Assembly (NCBI RefSeq): GCF_002849855.1
Contig: NZ_CP018617.1
Coordinates: 682,001-746,000, forward strand
Direction: 5' to 3'
Source of the DNA: Vibrio azureus
GTDB taxonomy: Bacteria > Pseudomonadota > Gammaproteobacteria > Enterobacterales > Vibrionaceae
DNA length: 64,000 nucleotides
Made by a program: the position numbers and the translations under genes. The notes beneath the pieces are model-generated. The model worked only from the letters and a program-made list of their open reading frames with translations. It was not told the origin of the DNA and ran no database searches. Shown piece after piece: positions 53,115 to 63,513 of the stretch; positions within the stretch are counted from its first letter, which is position 1; each line of letters begins with the position of its first letter.

Positions 53115-53912
53115 TTATGGTTTACGCCAACTGGCTCCTAATTTATGTTCGAGTAAAGCTGAAATCGCTGACATGGTGAGCGTCAGCACAAGGTAAATCG
53201 CAGCGACCGTAAACCACACTTCAAAAGGCATTGCGGTTTCTGAAACGATATTTCGTGCTTGTGTTGTCAGATCAAAAATAGCCATAACGCTGACGATAGA
53301 AGAGTTTTTGACCAAAGATACAACTTCGTTGGTTAAGGCGGGTAATGTACGTTGCAAAACCTGCGGCATGATGACGCTTTTGTAGGTCGTAAAAGAAGAC
53401 AAACCAAGGGTTTTTGCTGCTTCAAATTGACCTTTTGAAATACTGGTTAAGCCAGCTCGTAGAATCTCTGCTGTGTAGGCTCCTTGGAATAAAGACAAAG
53501 CAAGTACGGCGGTACTGAATCTATCTAAACCAAGCATTGGTCCAAAAACAAAATAAAGCAGATAAACTTGTACAAGCAGCGGTGTGTTACGAATGAGTTC
53601 AACGTAAGCACTGCCGATGGCCCGCCCAACGATAGACTGACTTAACCTCAATAAAGCGGTAATTAGGCCTATGATGAGAGTGAAGAACAAGCTTAATGCT
53701 GAAAGTTTAACCGTGACTATAACGCCATCAAGCAGTTCTGCTGGCCACCATTGTCCGTCTTCGTAGAAAGCAATGTAATCAGGAATACGCTCCCATTGCC
53801 ATTGGTAACCCATCGCTTGAGCCCCGGAATCGAGTACCCATACGATGGCCACCATTAAAATCGCAATCTGAAGCATCGCCTGTAGGACAGGCTTGAATAA
53901 ACGATAGGCCAT
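53115..53912 (-). CDS. polar amino-acid ABC transporter permease
   Basis: 265 residues. It has membrane helices and the loop EILRAGLTSISKGQFEAAKT then LGLSSFTTYKSVIMPQVL. It pairs with the second permease (51103-52014) to form a heteromeric channel. It lies 2 bases after the ATPase gene stop and 9 bases before the binding-protein start. Confidence 0.9.
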   Translation of the reverse strand: MAYRLFKPVLQAMLQIAILMVAIVWVLDSGAQAMGYQWQWERIPDYIAFYEDGQWWPAELLDGVIVTVKLSALSLFFTLIIGLITALLRLSQSIVGRAIGSAYVELIRNTPLLVQVYLLYFVFGPMLGLDRFSTAVLALSLFQGAYTAEILRAGLTSISKGQFEAAKTLGLSSFTTYKSVIMPQVLQRTLPALTNEVVSLVKNSSIVSVMAIFDLTTQARNIVSETAMPFEVWFTVAAIYLVLTLTMSAISALLEHKLGASWRKP

Positions 53913-53914
53913 GC

Positions 53915-54649
53915 TTAATAGCTCAATATTTGCTGTAAGAAAGCTTGAGTTCGTGGGTGCTGAGGTGAATTGAACAGCTCATTAGGGGCGTTGACCTCAA
54001 TAATTTCACCTTCATCCATAAAAACGACGCGATCGGCGACTTTTTTGGCAAAGCCCATCTCATGGGTGACACAAATCATTGTCATGCCACTTTTACCCAG
54101 TTCAACCATGACGTCTAATACTTCGTTAATCATTTCCGGATCAAGGGCAGAGGTTGGTTCGTCGAATAAAAGTAGATCAGGCTCCATACACAAGGAACGA
54201 GCGATGGCGACTCTTTGCTGTTGGCCACCCGATAACTGAGATGGGAACTTATCGGCCTGCTCTTCGATATTGACTCGTTTTAAATAATCGCGTGCTCTTT
54301 TCTCAGCTTGTTCTTTGCTAAGTTTGAGCGTCTTGATGGGGGCCAGTGTGAGGTTCTCTAGTACGGTTAAGTGAGGAAATAGGTGGAAATGTTGGAATAC
54401 CATGCCAACTTGCCCGGGTTTGAGCTGTTTTGAATCGGCTGGAAGACCAAATACTTGCAACTGACCATCTTGAATCGATTCCAAATGATTTATGCAGCGA
54501 ATTAGGGTCGATTTGCCAGAGCCAGAAGGGCCGCAAATAACAACAATTTCACCTAGGTCGACTGAAAAGTTGATGTTTCTGAGAGCATGATAGCCATCAT
54601 ACCATTTGTTCACGCTGTTAAACTCTACAACGCTTGTGTGTTCTTTCAA
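53915..54649 (-). CDS. polar amino-acid ABC transporter ATPase (GlnQ type)
   Basis: 244 residues. Walker [11 protein letters not shown]-loop [12 protein letters not shown], signature LSGGQQQR, Walker [15 protein letters not shown], switch His in VTHEMGFA. First gene of the four-gene importer operon ATPase-permease-SBP-permease. Confidence 0.95.
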   Translation of the reverse strand: MKEHTSVVEFNSVNKWYDGYHALRNINFSVDLGEIVVICGPSGSGKSTLIRCINHLESIQDGQLQVFGLPADSKQLKPGQVGMVFQHFHLFPHLTVLENLTLAPIKTLKLSKEQAEKRARDYLKRVNIEEQADKFPSQLSGGQQQRVAIARSLCMEPDLLLFDEPTSALDPEMINEVLDVMVELGKSGMTMICVTHEMGFAKKVADRVVFMDEGEIIEVNAPNELFNSPQHPRTQAFLQQILSY

Positions 54650-55238
54650 AACTGCTCACTTTTGGATACTGAAGTTTTTCTTACAATAACAACTAAATAA
54701 GAAGATTGCATCTTGAAATAGAACGCAATGCCTAATAAGTGTTGTGTTGATAATGTGTGTTGTTTTTATCCCAAAACTACCCGAATAATCCCTAAGAAGA
54801 TTATAGCTAGTATTGTATAACGGCCTACAAAGATGATGTGAAAAAATAGTCATAAATTGCAGTAAAGCCAGATATATAGTCCACAAAGCAAAGATTGGAT
54901 CACATTCAGTATGACTATTTTTATCAACCAGCTTACTTACTTGGGAGCTAGCTCTCTCTAAGTGGATTACCGATAACCTATGCAATGACACTTTTTTCAA
55001 TAAAACATCATGAATTTTATTAGAATATTTACTGGCTAAAGTATTTATTGGCGCAAAATAAGCGGATCATTGTTGCATTTTTGTAAGCTAATTGTGAGAC
55101 CTGTTACTAAAAAATGGCAAGTTAATCGTGTGTTATTCATTTGTTGGTCTTAAGTTATTTTACGTTGTAGCGAAAGTTGGTGTGTAAATCAAAAAACACA
55201 TCAGGACGGATCAGGTAAATCACTTAAGGAACAAAGTT
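54650..55238. other. divergent intergenic region before the chitinase gene
   Basis: 589 bases with no credible gene. It must hold the chitinase promoter and that of the divergent transporter operon. It is AT-rich; TTAAGGAACAAAGTT just before the ATG at 55239 gives the chitinase ribosome-binding site (AAGGA). I see no clear operator. Confidence 0.5.
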
Positions 55239-58200
55239 ATGAAGTTAGGGAGCAAGAAAGCCAGTAATGGTATCTTTACGCTTAGTACGTTAACGGCATC
55301 ATGCTTATTAGCATTTAATAGTTATGCGGCTGTCGATTGTACACCATTAGAAGTCTGGGACTCGGCGAAGGTCTATAACGGCGGTGATCAAGTTCAACAT
55401 GATAACAATGCTTATAAAGCAAGACACTGGACCCAAAACAATAACCCCGCAAATTCAGGTGATTGGGGAGAGTGGGAAAATCTCGGTGCTTGTGAAGCTG
55501 ACCCAGTCACCCCACCAGCCAATGAATTGCCTACCGTTGCTCTGACTTCACCTTCCTCATCTACTCCCATTCAAATTGGGGATGTTGTTGCATTGACCGC
55601 AGAAGCATCAGACAGCGATGGAAGCATTGATAAGGTCGAATTTTTTGTTAATGGTACCTTGATTGGTACTGCGACATCAGCCCCTTATTCTGTCAATTGG
55701 ACTGCGACAGAAGGGACATATGAGCTTGCTTCGAAAGCTTACGACAACAAAAATGCAGCCAGTGCTGTGAGCGCTGTGAGTGTGACGGTTGCGTCAGACC
55801 AACCGGGTAATCAAATTCCATCCGTTGACGTTTTACTGTCTAGCTCAGCTGTTGAACTTGGTCAAAGTGTTACGTTGACGGCGAATGCAACCGATGCTGA
55901 TGGCTCAGTAGCTAAAGTTGAGTTTTTTGCTGCAGGTGTATTGGTCGGCACGGCAACAGCGGCACCTTATACACTAGAGCTTACACCAGAGAGGGCGGGC
56001 TCTTTATCGATCTATGCCAAAGCAACGGATGATGCTGGGGCAAGTGCGGACTCCTCTATTGCTGTGCTGGCAATTAATGGCGGAGCCGTAACATCCAACT
56101 GTCGTCCTGATGGCTTATATCAAACTGCAGGCCTTGATATTCCGTACTGTAGTATCTACGATGAGGAAGGACGTGAGTTAATGGGGGCCGACCATCCTCG
56201 ACGCGTGATTGGCTATTTCACTAGTTGGCGAAGTAGCGGTGATCCTCAATCTACTTATTTGGTCAAAGATATTCCTTGGGAACAATTAACTCATATCAAC
56301 TATGCGTTTGTCAGCATTGGTTCTGATGGCAAAGTGAATGTTGGTGATGTGACTGACCCAGATAACCCAGCAACAGGTAAAACATGGCCAGGCGTGGAGG
56401 TGGATCCTGCCTTAGGATTTAAAGGTCATTTCGGTGCACTGGCCACCTACAAACAAAAGCACGATGTTAAGACATTGATTTCTATTGGTGGCTGGGCAGA
56501 GACGGGCGGTCACTTTGGCCCAGACGGCAGGCGAGTCGCAGATGGTGGCTTCTATACTATGACCACTAACTCTGACGGTTCCATCAACCATGCTGGCATC
56601 GAAAAATTTGCCGCTTCGGCCGTCGAAATGATGCGTACCTATAAGTTCGATGGATTAGACATTGATTATGAGTATCCAACATCGATGGCGGGGGCTGGTA
56701 ACCCTTACGACAAAGACTTTATGGAGCCACGTCGTCCTTATTTGTGGGCTTCTTACCAAGAGTTGATGAAAGTATTGCGTGAAAAATTGGATGCCGCTTC
56801 AGCCCAAGATGGTATCCACTATATGTTGACCATTGCGGCACCATCTTCAGGTTACTTGCTAAGAGGCATGGAAACTTTTGATGTCACGCAGTATCTCGAT
56901 TACGTCAATATCATGTCTTATGACTTGCATGGGGCATGGAATGATCATGTTGGGCACAATGCGGCTCTGTATGATACTGGTAAAGACTCTGAATTGGCGC
57001 AGTGGAATGTCTACGATACGGCTGCATATGGCGGGATCGGGTATCTGAATACTGACTGGGCTTACCATTACTTCCGAGGCTCGATGCCTGCAGGACGTAT
57101 CAACATTGGTGTACCGTATTACACCCGTGGTTGGCAAGGCGTCACGGGAGGCGATAACGGTCTGTGGGGACGTGCGGCGTTACCTAACCAATCTGAATGT
57201 GCTCCAGGTACGGGCGAAGGAGAGAAAAACAACTGTGGGCATGGTGCTATTGGTATCGATAACATGTGGCATGATTTAGATCCACAAGGCAGGGAAATGG
57301 GTGCAGGTTCTAACCCTATGTGGCACGCTAAAAACCTAGAAAAAGGGATTTGGGGATCTTATGCTGATGCTTATGGCCTTGACCCGGTGAATGATCCTTC
57401 AGACAAATTTGTTGGTTCATATACCCGCTACTATGATGATGTCGCCGTTGCTCCTTGGTTATGGAATGCGGAAAAGAGTGTGTTTATTTCAACGGAAGAT
57501 AAAGCCTCGATTGAAGTAAAAGCCGATTACGTGATTGACAAAGAAATTGGCGGCATCATGTTCTGGGAACTTGCAGGTGACTACAACTGTTATGTGCTTG
57601 ATGCGAATGGTCAGCGTACCGCTATCGACACGACTGAACAAGCGTGTGCGGCGGGTAATGGTGAATACCATATGGGGAATACCATGACCAAGGCGATTTA
57701 TGACAAGTTTAAAGCGGCAACGCCATATGGTAATACCGTCGCTGCAGGAGCTATACCCACAGAAGCGGTCGATATTGCAGTCAGTGTCGGTGGTTTTAAA
57801 GTTGGCGATCAGAACTACCCAATCAACCCAACCATCACCTTTACTAACAATACCGGTCAAGATATTGCAGGCGGTACGGAGTTCCAGTTTGATATTCCTG
57901 TTTCGGCGCCTGATAACGCAAAAGATCAGTCAGGAGGTGGCCTAAGTGTGATTGCCTCAGGTCATACACGTCCAAACAATATCGGCGGCTTGGATGGGGT
58001 GATGCATCGCGTGTCGTTCTCTCTACCCGCATGGAAAGCGCTTCCTGCTGGTGGCTCTTATGAACTGGATATGGTGTACTACCTACCAATATCAGGCCCA
58101 GCTAATTATGCTGTGATCTCTGGTGGCAAATCGTTCGCCTTTAAATTTGAACAACCAGACTTACCAACGGGTGACTTAAATTCAGGAAATGGTGGCGGTG

Positions 58201-58400
58201 ATGGAACAGATCCTGGCACTTGTGATACCTCTGGTTTGGTGACATACCCTGATTTTCCTCAAAAGGACTGGGCGGGTAACCCAAGCCATGCTAACCAAGG
58301 GGATAAAGTGATTCATAATGGTGTAGTGTATCAAGCCAATTGGTGGACAGCATCGGAGCCAGGTAGTGATGGGAGCTGGGGAACGGTTTGTAATGTTTAG
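55239..58400 (+). CDS. secreted GH18 chitinase, multidomain
   Basis: 1053 residues. Signal peptide to about residue 31. Then a CBM5/12 chitin-binding domain (33-85: [32 protein letters not shown]), two bacterial Ig-like domains (about 95-185 and 190-280), and the GH18 catalytic domain (about 315-830) with SIGGW and [11 protein letters not shown], whose final Glu (about 477) is the acid catalyst. A C-terminal Ig-like domain (about 845-975) and a second CBM5/12 (about 1000-1053, [26 protein letters not shown]) complete it. It hydrolyses chitin outside the cell. The large insert resembles chitinase A-type endo- or processive enzymes of vibrios. Confidence 0.95.
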   Translation: MKLGSKKASNGIFTLSTLTASCLLAFNSYAAVDCTPLEVWDSAKVYNGGDQVQHDNNAYKARHWTQNNNPANSGDWGEWENLGACEADPVTPPANELPTVALTSPSSSTPIQIGDVVALTAEASDSDGSIDKVEFFVNGTLIGTATSAPYSVNWTATEGTYELASKAYDNKNAASAVSAVSVTVASDQPGNQIPSVDVLLSSSAVELGQSVTLTANATDADGSVAKVEFFAAGVLVGTATAAPYTLELTPERAGSLSIYAKATDDAGASADSSIAVLAINGGAVTSNCRPDGLYQTAGLDIPYCSIYDEEGRELMGADHPRRVIGYFTSWRSSGDPQSTYLVKDIPWEQLTHINYAFVSIGSDGKVNVGDVTDPDNPATGKTWPGVEVDPALGFKGHFGALATYKQKHDVKTLISIGGWAETGGHFGPDGRRVADGGFYTMTTNSDGSINHAGIEKFAASAVEMMRTYKFDGLDIDYEYPTSMAGAGNPYDKDFMEPRRPYLWASYQELMKVLREKLDAASAQDGIHYMLTIAAPSSGYLLRGMETFDVTQYLDYVNIMSYDLHGAWNDHVGHNAALYDTGKDSELAQWNVYDTAAYGGIGYLNTDWAYHYFRGSMPAGRINIGVPYYTRGWQGVTGGDNGLWGRAALPNQSECAPGTGEGEKNNCGHGAIGIDNMWHDLDPQGREMGAGSNPMWHAKNLEKGIWGSYADAYGLDPVNDPSDKFVGSYTRYYDDVAVAPWLWNAEKSVFISTEDKASIEVKADYVIDKEIGGIMFWELAGDYNCYVLDANGQRTAIDTTEQACAAGNGEYHMGNTMTKAIYDKFKAATPYGNTVAAGAIPTEAVDIAVSVGGFKVGDQNYPINPTITFTNNTGQDIAGGTEFQFDIPVSAPDNAKDQSGGGLSVIASGHTRPNNIGGLDGVMHRVSFSLPAWKALPAGGSYELDMVYYLPISGPANYAVISGGKSFAFKFEQPDLPTGDLNSGNGGGDGTDPGTCDTSGLVTYPDFPQKDWAGNPSHANQGDKVIHNGVVYQANWWTASEPGSDGSWGTVCNV

Positions 58401-58485
58401 TGTTAACCGAGGATTTAGTGTTAACCGAGGATCTAGTGTTAACCTAAGATATAACGTTAAACGTCATATTTAGCGTAAACGTACA
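58396..58485 (+). repeat. 18-bp tandem repeat starting in the chitinase stop codon
   Basis: TTTAGTGTTAACCGAGGA occurs at 58396 and 58414 exactly, then TCTAGTGTTAACCTAAGA at 58432 and two more diverged units to about 58485. The first unit contains the stop codon of the chitinase (TAG). Confidence 0.85.
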
Positions 58486-58551
58486 GTTTAATCCGATGAG
58501 TTTGAAGCGACCTGTTTGAAACGTATCGTTTAAACGAAAAGCTTAGAAAAT

Positions 58552-58581
58552 AAAAACGCGCGATTTCGGTCGCGCGTTTTT
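58552..58581. terminator. bidirectional terminator between chitinase and fhs
   Basis: AAAACGCGCGA-TTTCGG-TCGCGCGTTTT, an 11-bp stem with A- and T-tracts on both sides; it serves both convergent genes. Confidence 0.93.
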
Positions 58582-58613
58582 GTTTACTCGGTGACAGTTT
58601 ATTAGTCAAAAAA

Positions 58614-60362
58614 TTAGTCAATACCAATGATTTTGCCTTGGTCATCAAGATCTAACTTCATAAACGCTGGCTTATCAGGAAGTCCAGGCATGGTCATTAC
58701 ATTACCTGATAATGCATAAATAAATCCAGCACCTGCGCATAAACGCAGTTCTCTAATCGGTACGGTAAAGTGGCTTGGTGCGCCTTTTATAGCCGAATCT
58801 GGTGTAATGGAAAGAGGGGTTTTCGCTACACATACGGCAAGGTGGTCAAATCCAAGCTGCTCAAATTGAGCCAGTTGCTGCTGAGCTGTTGGGCTGAGTT
58901 CGACATTAGCAGCCCCATAACCGACTTCACACACTGACATAATTTTCTCTTTCAATGTCTGCTCACGTTGGTAGAGTGGCCTGAAAGCGGCTGATTGTTC
59001 ACAGGTACTGACGACATGTTGAGCCAATTCTGTTGCACCTTGCCCACCGTCACTGAACGCGGTACTGATGGCGACTTTTACATTCGGAAATTGTTTGTGT
59101 ATCAAGCGCTTTAGTTCGGCGAGTTCTTCAGCGCTATCTTGTGGGAACTGGTTTATCGCTACAATTGCAGGTAAGCCATACTTGTGAACATTGTTGATGT
59201 GCCATTTCAGGTTTTCGAAGCCTGCTTTAAGCGCTTTAGTATCTGGATTAAAGATAGTATCAGGAATGGCCATGCCAGGGCGCAAGTCATAGTGACCTGA
59301 ATTTGCCTTTAAGCCGCGAAGAGTGGCAACGACAACGACACAATCTGGTGCTTTGTTAGCCGCAGCCGCTTTAATATTACAGGCTTTTTCGAAACCCATG
59401 TCTGAGCCAAACCCAGCTTCTGTAACGACAAAGTCAGCCAGCTTAAGCCCAATTTTATCGGCAATAATGGAAGAGTTACCATGAGCAATATTGGCGAAGG
59501 GGCCAGCATGAATAAGCGTTGGTACACCTTCAAGAGTTTGCATTAGAGTCGGGTTGATCGCTTCTTTGAGTGTTACCGTCATGGCACCAGCGACCTGTAA
59601 GTCTTCTGCCGTGATAGGTTGGCCATCAAGATCATAAGCAAGAACAATTTTGCCAATACGCTGGCGAAGATCGGCAAGGTCATCAGCTAAAGCAAGGATA
59701 GCCATAAGCTCTGAGGCAGCAGAAATATCAAACCCATCCGAGCGCTCGAATCCATTGATGGTTTTACCAACGTCATTTTGACCAACGGTAACCATGCGGA
59801 GTGCACGATCGTTATGATCCATCACTCGTTTCCAAGCAATACGGTTAATATCAATTTTTAATGCTGTCAGCCCTGTTCTTTGCTCAAAGGCTTCATAACC
59901 CTCGCGTTGCTCGTGATAGAGGCGAGCATCTAATGCTGCAGAAGCAAGGTTATGAGCAGCAGTGACCGCATGAATATCACCCGTTAAATGAAGGTTGAGT
60001 TCTTCCATTGGGGCCACTTGTGAATATCCACCACCAGCAGCGCCACCTTTAACACCAAACACCGGGCCCATTGAAGGTTGACGAATGCATGCGATGACCG
60101 ATTGGTTGATCTTGGATAGTCCCTGAGAGAGACCAATGGTTGTCACCGTTTTACCTTCCCCTAATGGCGTTGGCGTGATGGCGGTAACCAAAACAAGTTT
60201 TCCTGTTTGGCGTGTTTCTATACGCTTAAGGCAGTCAAGTTTTACTTTTGTTTTGTATTTACCATAGGAATCATATTCTTCTGGAAGCAAGCCTACATGA
60301 GTGGCGATGGTATCAATGACGGATAAGGAAGTGTTACGGCAAATATCGATATCAGATAACAT
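58614..60362 (-). CDS. fhs: formate-tetrahydrofolate ligase
   Basis: 582 residues. It makes 10-formyl-tetrahydrofolate from formate, THF and ATP. P-loop in [20 protein letters not shown]; further blocks [51 protein letters not shown] and [13 protein letters not shown]. Length is slightly above the usual 555-560. It appears monocistronic. With gcv and glyA in this window it feeds one-carbon units to purines and methionine. Confidence 0.97.
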   Translation of the reverse strand: MLSDIDICRNTSLSVIDTIATHVGLLPEEYDSYGKYKTKVKLDCLKRIETRQTGKLVLVTAITPTPLGEGKTVTTIGLSQGLSKINQSVIACIRQPSMGPVFGVKGGAAGGGYSQVAPMEELNLHLTGDIHAVTAAHNLASAALDARLYHEQREGYEAFEQRTGLTALKIDINRIAWKRVMDHNDRALRMVTVGQNDVGKTINGFERSDGFDISAASELMAILALADDLADLRQRIGKIVLAYDLDGQPITAEDLQVAGAMTVTLKEAINPTLMQTLEGVPTLIHAGPFANIAHGNSSIIADKIGLKLADFVVTEAGFGSDMGFEKACNIKAAAANKAPDCVVVVATLRGLKANSGHYDLRPGMAIPDTIFNPDTKALKAGFENLKWHINNVHKYGLPAIVAINQFPQDSAEELAELKRLIHKQFPNVKVAISTAFSDGGQGATELAQHVVSTCEQSAAFRPLYQREQTLKEKIMSVCEVGYGAANVELSPTAQQQLAQFEQLGFDHLAVCVAKTPLSITPDSAIKGAPSHFTVPIRELRLCAGAGFIYALSGNVMTMPGLPDKPAFMKLDLDDQGKIIGID

Positions 60363-60542
60363 AAAGGCTCCAAAAGTAGGTCAACAAACATGGGGTAAGG
60401 CAGGCATCAAACTGATGGACGCGCAAGTTAAGTCTTTGGAAAGTATGTATTATATTGAAGAGAAATGTCCTGAAGGTATTAAATAAGTTGTGAATGACTG
60501 CAGATTCTATCAAAGAATCATGAATTTTGAAGATAAATTGGT

Positions 60543-60571
60543 ATAAAGGCCATCAAGTGATGACCTTTTTA
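60543..60571. terminator. hairpin between gsk and fhs
   Basis: TATAAAGGCCATCA and TGATGACCTTTTTATA pair with one mismatch, loop AG. The T-run is better on the plus strand, but the position, 45 bases after the gsk stop on the minus strand, fits gsk termination. Confidence 0.5.
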
Positions 60572-60616
60572 TATCCAAACTTTTGTACAGCAAGATTTTG
60601 TACTCTATGAACTGAT

Positions 60617-61921
60617 TTAGCGGTCCCAGTAGGTTTCTTCAAGGCTATCTTCACGCTCTGGAAGGGCACGAGATAAACGAGGAGAGTGCTGAGTCAACAC
60701 TTCATAGCTCACACGGTTAGCGTACTTACAAATTTGCGAGAGAGAAGAGTAAGTGAGGCAATTAACGTTGTGCTTTTCTGAATTAGGGACTTCTTTTTGG
60801 TGGAACGAATTCGCCGCCATATCGTGCAGAAGCGCAGATAATGCGGCATCACCTGCACCATTAGTGTTTTTGATCTCAAGTGGGCCACCTAGATAAGGGC
60901 CAATATGAGAGTAAACTTTAATTGGGCTCTTACAGTCACTCTTCAGCATTGCTCGGCTGAATTCAAACTTATTGAAATCTTCAATACAGCCTTGAAGAAT
61001 ATCATGAGTGGTTTCACGTTTTGTGCTGTCTTCAGTATAACCTGCCATGTAAAGGCCAGCAGGACCTGCGGTGCAAAGAATTAAATCGACCCAGTCCAGT
61101 GCTTTATTTGCTGCAGCAAGAGGGTCAGTCTCACCTGTAAGCGCTGCCCCTTCTTCTTCGTTCATGGCAACAATTGTGACGTTGTCACGAATGTATTCTT
61201 GCCACCATTCTTCATTGCCTTCAATAACATATTTTGTTCCTAAAGTCAGAACAACAGGGACGTTATGCATTTTCGCAAATTGGACAGCACGTTGAACAGC
61301 TTGTGGCATTGGGTCTTCTTTCTTGCCACGCATGAGGTAAGAAGAAACAACTAAAGCAGACGCCTTTTCGAACACCTCTTCAGGAATACTCTCTGGAAGA
61401 AGTTGGTTCATATGGCCTTCGTTAATCGCGAAGGTACGTTCACCATCTTGAGTAATCAAGGTGTAACAGCGACCGATAGGACCATCCACTGTTTGCAAGT
61501 GGTTAAGATTCGTACGTGAAGATGTGCGGCACAGGTAACGGTAAGCAAAAGATCCGACCTGAATGTTCTTAGACATCACACCTAATAAGACCGACTTACT
61601 GTCAGCCAGCACAGAGTAATTGTGTAAGGTGTTGCCGATGGTATCACCAGGGTATTGATGGCTAATCAAGCCTTGTTCGACCAATTCTTCGTAAAGTGCA
61701 TCTGCTTTACTCTCTTCAAGAACCAGCGAGTGACCTTTGCTTAGGTTATATTTTTCCAAAAACGCGTCGTCTACACGAGCTTCAATATCCACGATGGTTT
61801 GACCAACTCCAACGATAGTAGGGCGGTACAGTTTTTGGGTTTGATGAACGTGACTGTCTAACGGATCTCGTGCGTGAGTCGGGAAGTAGTGTTTAGATTT
61901 GCGCTGACCAGGAAACTTCAT
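60617..61921 (-). CDS. gsk: inosine/guanosine kinase
   Basis: 434 residues from ATG 61921, the same length as E. coli Gsk; an upstream in-frame start at 61963 would add 14 residues not in the family. PfkB-type: MKFPGQRKSKHYFP at the N-terminus, VGVGQTIVDIEARVDD, GDTIGNTLHNYSVLA and NTNGAGDAALSALLHDM with the catalytic Asp. It salvages inosine and guanosine to IMP and GMP. Single gene. Confidence 0.96.
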   Translation of the reverse strand: MKFPGQRKSKHYFPTHARDPLDSHVHQTQKLYRPTIVGVGQTIVDIEARVDDAFLEKYNLSKGHSLVLEESKADALYEELVEQGLISHQYPGDTIGNTLHNYSVLADSKSVLLGVMSKNIQVGSFAYRYLCRTSSRTNLNHLQTVDGPIGRCYTLITQDGERTFAINEGHMNQLLPESIPEEVFEKASALVVSSYLMRGKKEDPMPQAVQRAVQFAKMHNVPVVLTLGTKYVIEGNEEWWQEYIRDNVTIVAMNEEEGAALTGETDPLAAANKALDWVDLILCTAGPAGLYMAGYTEDSTKRETTHDILQGCIEDFNKFEFSRAMLKSDCKSPIKVYSHIGPYLGGPLEIKNTNGAGDAALSALLHDMAANSFHQKEVPNSEKHNVNCLTYSSLSQICKYANRVSYEVLTQHSPRLSRALPEREDSLEETYWDR

Positions 61922-62092
61922 GCTTGTTCTTGAGTGAGAAAAAAAGAGGCCGGATTGTAGCACACAAAATTATAAGATCATTGGATTTTCTTCACACAGC
62001 CGAGCAGATAGAACTTGCGTGTCGATTTTTTCATCAATTTATGTTGATTTTATCAATACTAAAAAAACACATTGTGAATACCTAAGCTCGAT

Positions 62093-62119
62093 GAGCCTGT
62101 TAACCTCTTTATCAGGCTC
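62093..62119. terminator. hairpin downstream of creA
   Basis: GAGCCTG and CAGGCTC form a 7-bp stem with a 13-base loop, followed on the plus strand by AGCTTTTTC. No plus-strand gene ends here, so its orientation is odd. It may stabilise the 3' end of the creA mRNA. Confidence 0.4.
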
Positions 62120-62156
62120 AGCTTTTTCAGTAATCAGTTACTTAGTTTGAATTATC

Positions 62157-62630
62157 TCAGTTTGAAGTTGCCGCGGTTGGTTGCACGTATGCTTTTGTTC
62201 CCCAAAGTGGAACTGTTGAAAGGCTATGCTTGAAACTGCCTTCTGTTTCTTTGGTGGTATAAGATAAGTAAAGCAAGCTTTGAGTAGTTGGATCATAGAT
62301 ACGTCTTACTTTCATCGTCTTAAAGAAAATACTTTTAGACTGCTTAAACACCACTTCACCTGATTTACTTTTATCGATTTTAGCGATCATCTCAGGCGTG
62401 ATTTCACCCGTTTGGCGGCAGGAAATAGAGCTATCACTAGGGTCGGAAAAACTTAGGTTTGCTTCAACTGATGCAATGTGGCAAGTCACACCAGGAACGA
62501 TATCGTCTCGCATGTGATCAATTTTGATGTCTTTTAATGTAAATAACCCCAAACTGACGTCGCCCACCTCGTTGTCACTACAGCCTGTTAAAACGGAGAT
62601 TAACCCTAGCGCGACCAAATATTTTTTCAT
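62157..62630 (-). CDS. creA: CreA family lipoprotein/periplasmic protein
   Basis: 157 residues. The signal sequence carries a lipobox-like LTGC (Cys17), unlike E. coli CreA. CreA family marks: VGDVSLGLFTLKDIKIDHM, DDIVPGVTCHIASVEANLSF, DSSISCRQTGEI and VRRIYDPTTQSLLYLSYTTK. Function is unknown. CreA and CreD of enterobacteria are in one operon; here the creD-like gene is 62 kb away in the same window. Confidence 0.85.
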   Translation of the reverse strand: MKKYLVALGLISVLTGCSDNEVGDVSLGLFTLKDIKIDHMRDDIVPGVTCHIASVEANLSFSDPSDSSISCRQTGEITPEMIAKIDKSKSGEVVFKQSKSIFFKTMKVRRIYDPTTQSLLYLSYTTKETEGSFKHSLSTVPLWGTKAYVQPTAATSN

Positions 62631-62937
62631 TATATATCCTTTTTATGGCTGATTTTAATCATATTCACAATAATCAAGTTTCTTAAAGTGACATGGTTAT
62701 CGGTATCAGACGTTTGAATTGTAACAATTTATCAGATGTAGTTGAGTAAGACAAAAAACTCTCCTCAACAAAATCTAGCGCAATGTCAGGACTTTAACTA
62801 GGTTTGTAATAGGCTTCATGCTAAGGTATTGCGTTGTTTGTCGTTAAAGTGGCCAAATTTCACAAGCAGCAGTTGACTGTAACTGTGCAGCCTTTAGCGA
62901 TGACATCAAGAGCAAGTATTAGCCCTAAGGTAATAAA
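62631..62937. other. divergent promoter region
   Basis: 307 bases between divergent creA and a hypothetical gene. I see no gene, repeat or recognisable operator. CTAAGGTAATAAAATG supplies the downstream ribosome-binding site. Confidence 0.45.
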
Positions 62938-63447
62938 ATGAACACAAAACAGCTCGATTGTATTGACCGTAAAAACCGCTGGTTGCATGACTTAGTCGAA
63001 GTAGAGTTTCCAACTAAGGAGAGTTTAGAAGGGCGCAAACTTTACTTTCAGCGATTAGAGCAACTGACCTATCAAGAAGTAGACCCTGATTTGCTTGCTA
63101 AACAGGAATTGATCCTCAGCGTTGATGATATCTTTCGGGTTGATTTTCATCGTTTGACTGTTATGTATGCGATCTTGCAATCTCATCACTGGGTAGAGAC
63201 GCGTGAACAAGAGCTGATCGTCGAGTACTTGTCTCAAATTATTTTGACCTCAGACATCGACTTATATGTTGGTTTTAAAGAGGGTGAACCTGTTGGTGCA
63301 GCCATGATATGTCAAGATGAAGAAACCCTATTGATATCAGATGTTATTACGACCAATAACTTACCTTTATCGCAGTTTGTTGGTGACTTGATACGCAAAA
63401 TAACCAGCAATAAAAAGCTAAATAAAACGGTTATTTTAGAAAGTTGA
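62938..63447 (+). CDS. conserved hypothetical protein, possible GNAT-like fold
   Basis: 169 residues, soluble. N-terminal half is helical and charged (DRKNRWLHDLVEVEFPTKES); the C-terminal half (DLYVGFKEGEPVGAAMICQD; LLISDVITTNN) has a beta-strand pattern like the middle of a GNAT domain. No acetyl-CoA loop is visible, so enzymatic activity is doubtful. AAGG precedes the ATG. The partial sensor gene follows 66 bases downstream. Confidence 0.5.
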   Translation: MNTKQLDCIDRKNRWLHDLVEVEFPTKESLEGRKLYFQRLEQLTYQEVDPDLLAKQELILSVDDIFRVDFHRLTVMYAILQSHHWVETREQELIVEYLSQIILTSDIDLYVGFKEGEPVGAAMICQDEETLLISDVITTNNLPLSQFVGDLIRKITSNKKLNKTVILES

Positions 63448-63513
63448 TCTTTGTCGATTTTACATGAATACCTTACGTTTAATATACATACTATCTTAAT
63501 GCTACTTGGATGA

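Noticed and set aside
54656..55000. 114-codon minus-strand frame upstream of the chitinase
   Set aside because: No ribosome-binding site, low-complexity residue use, no family; probably promoter DNA.
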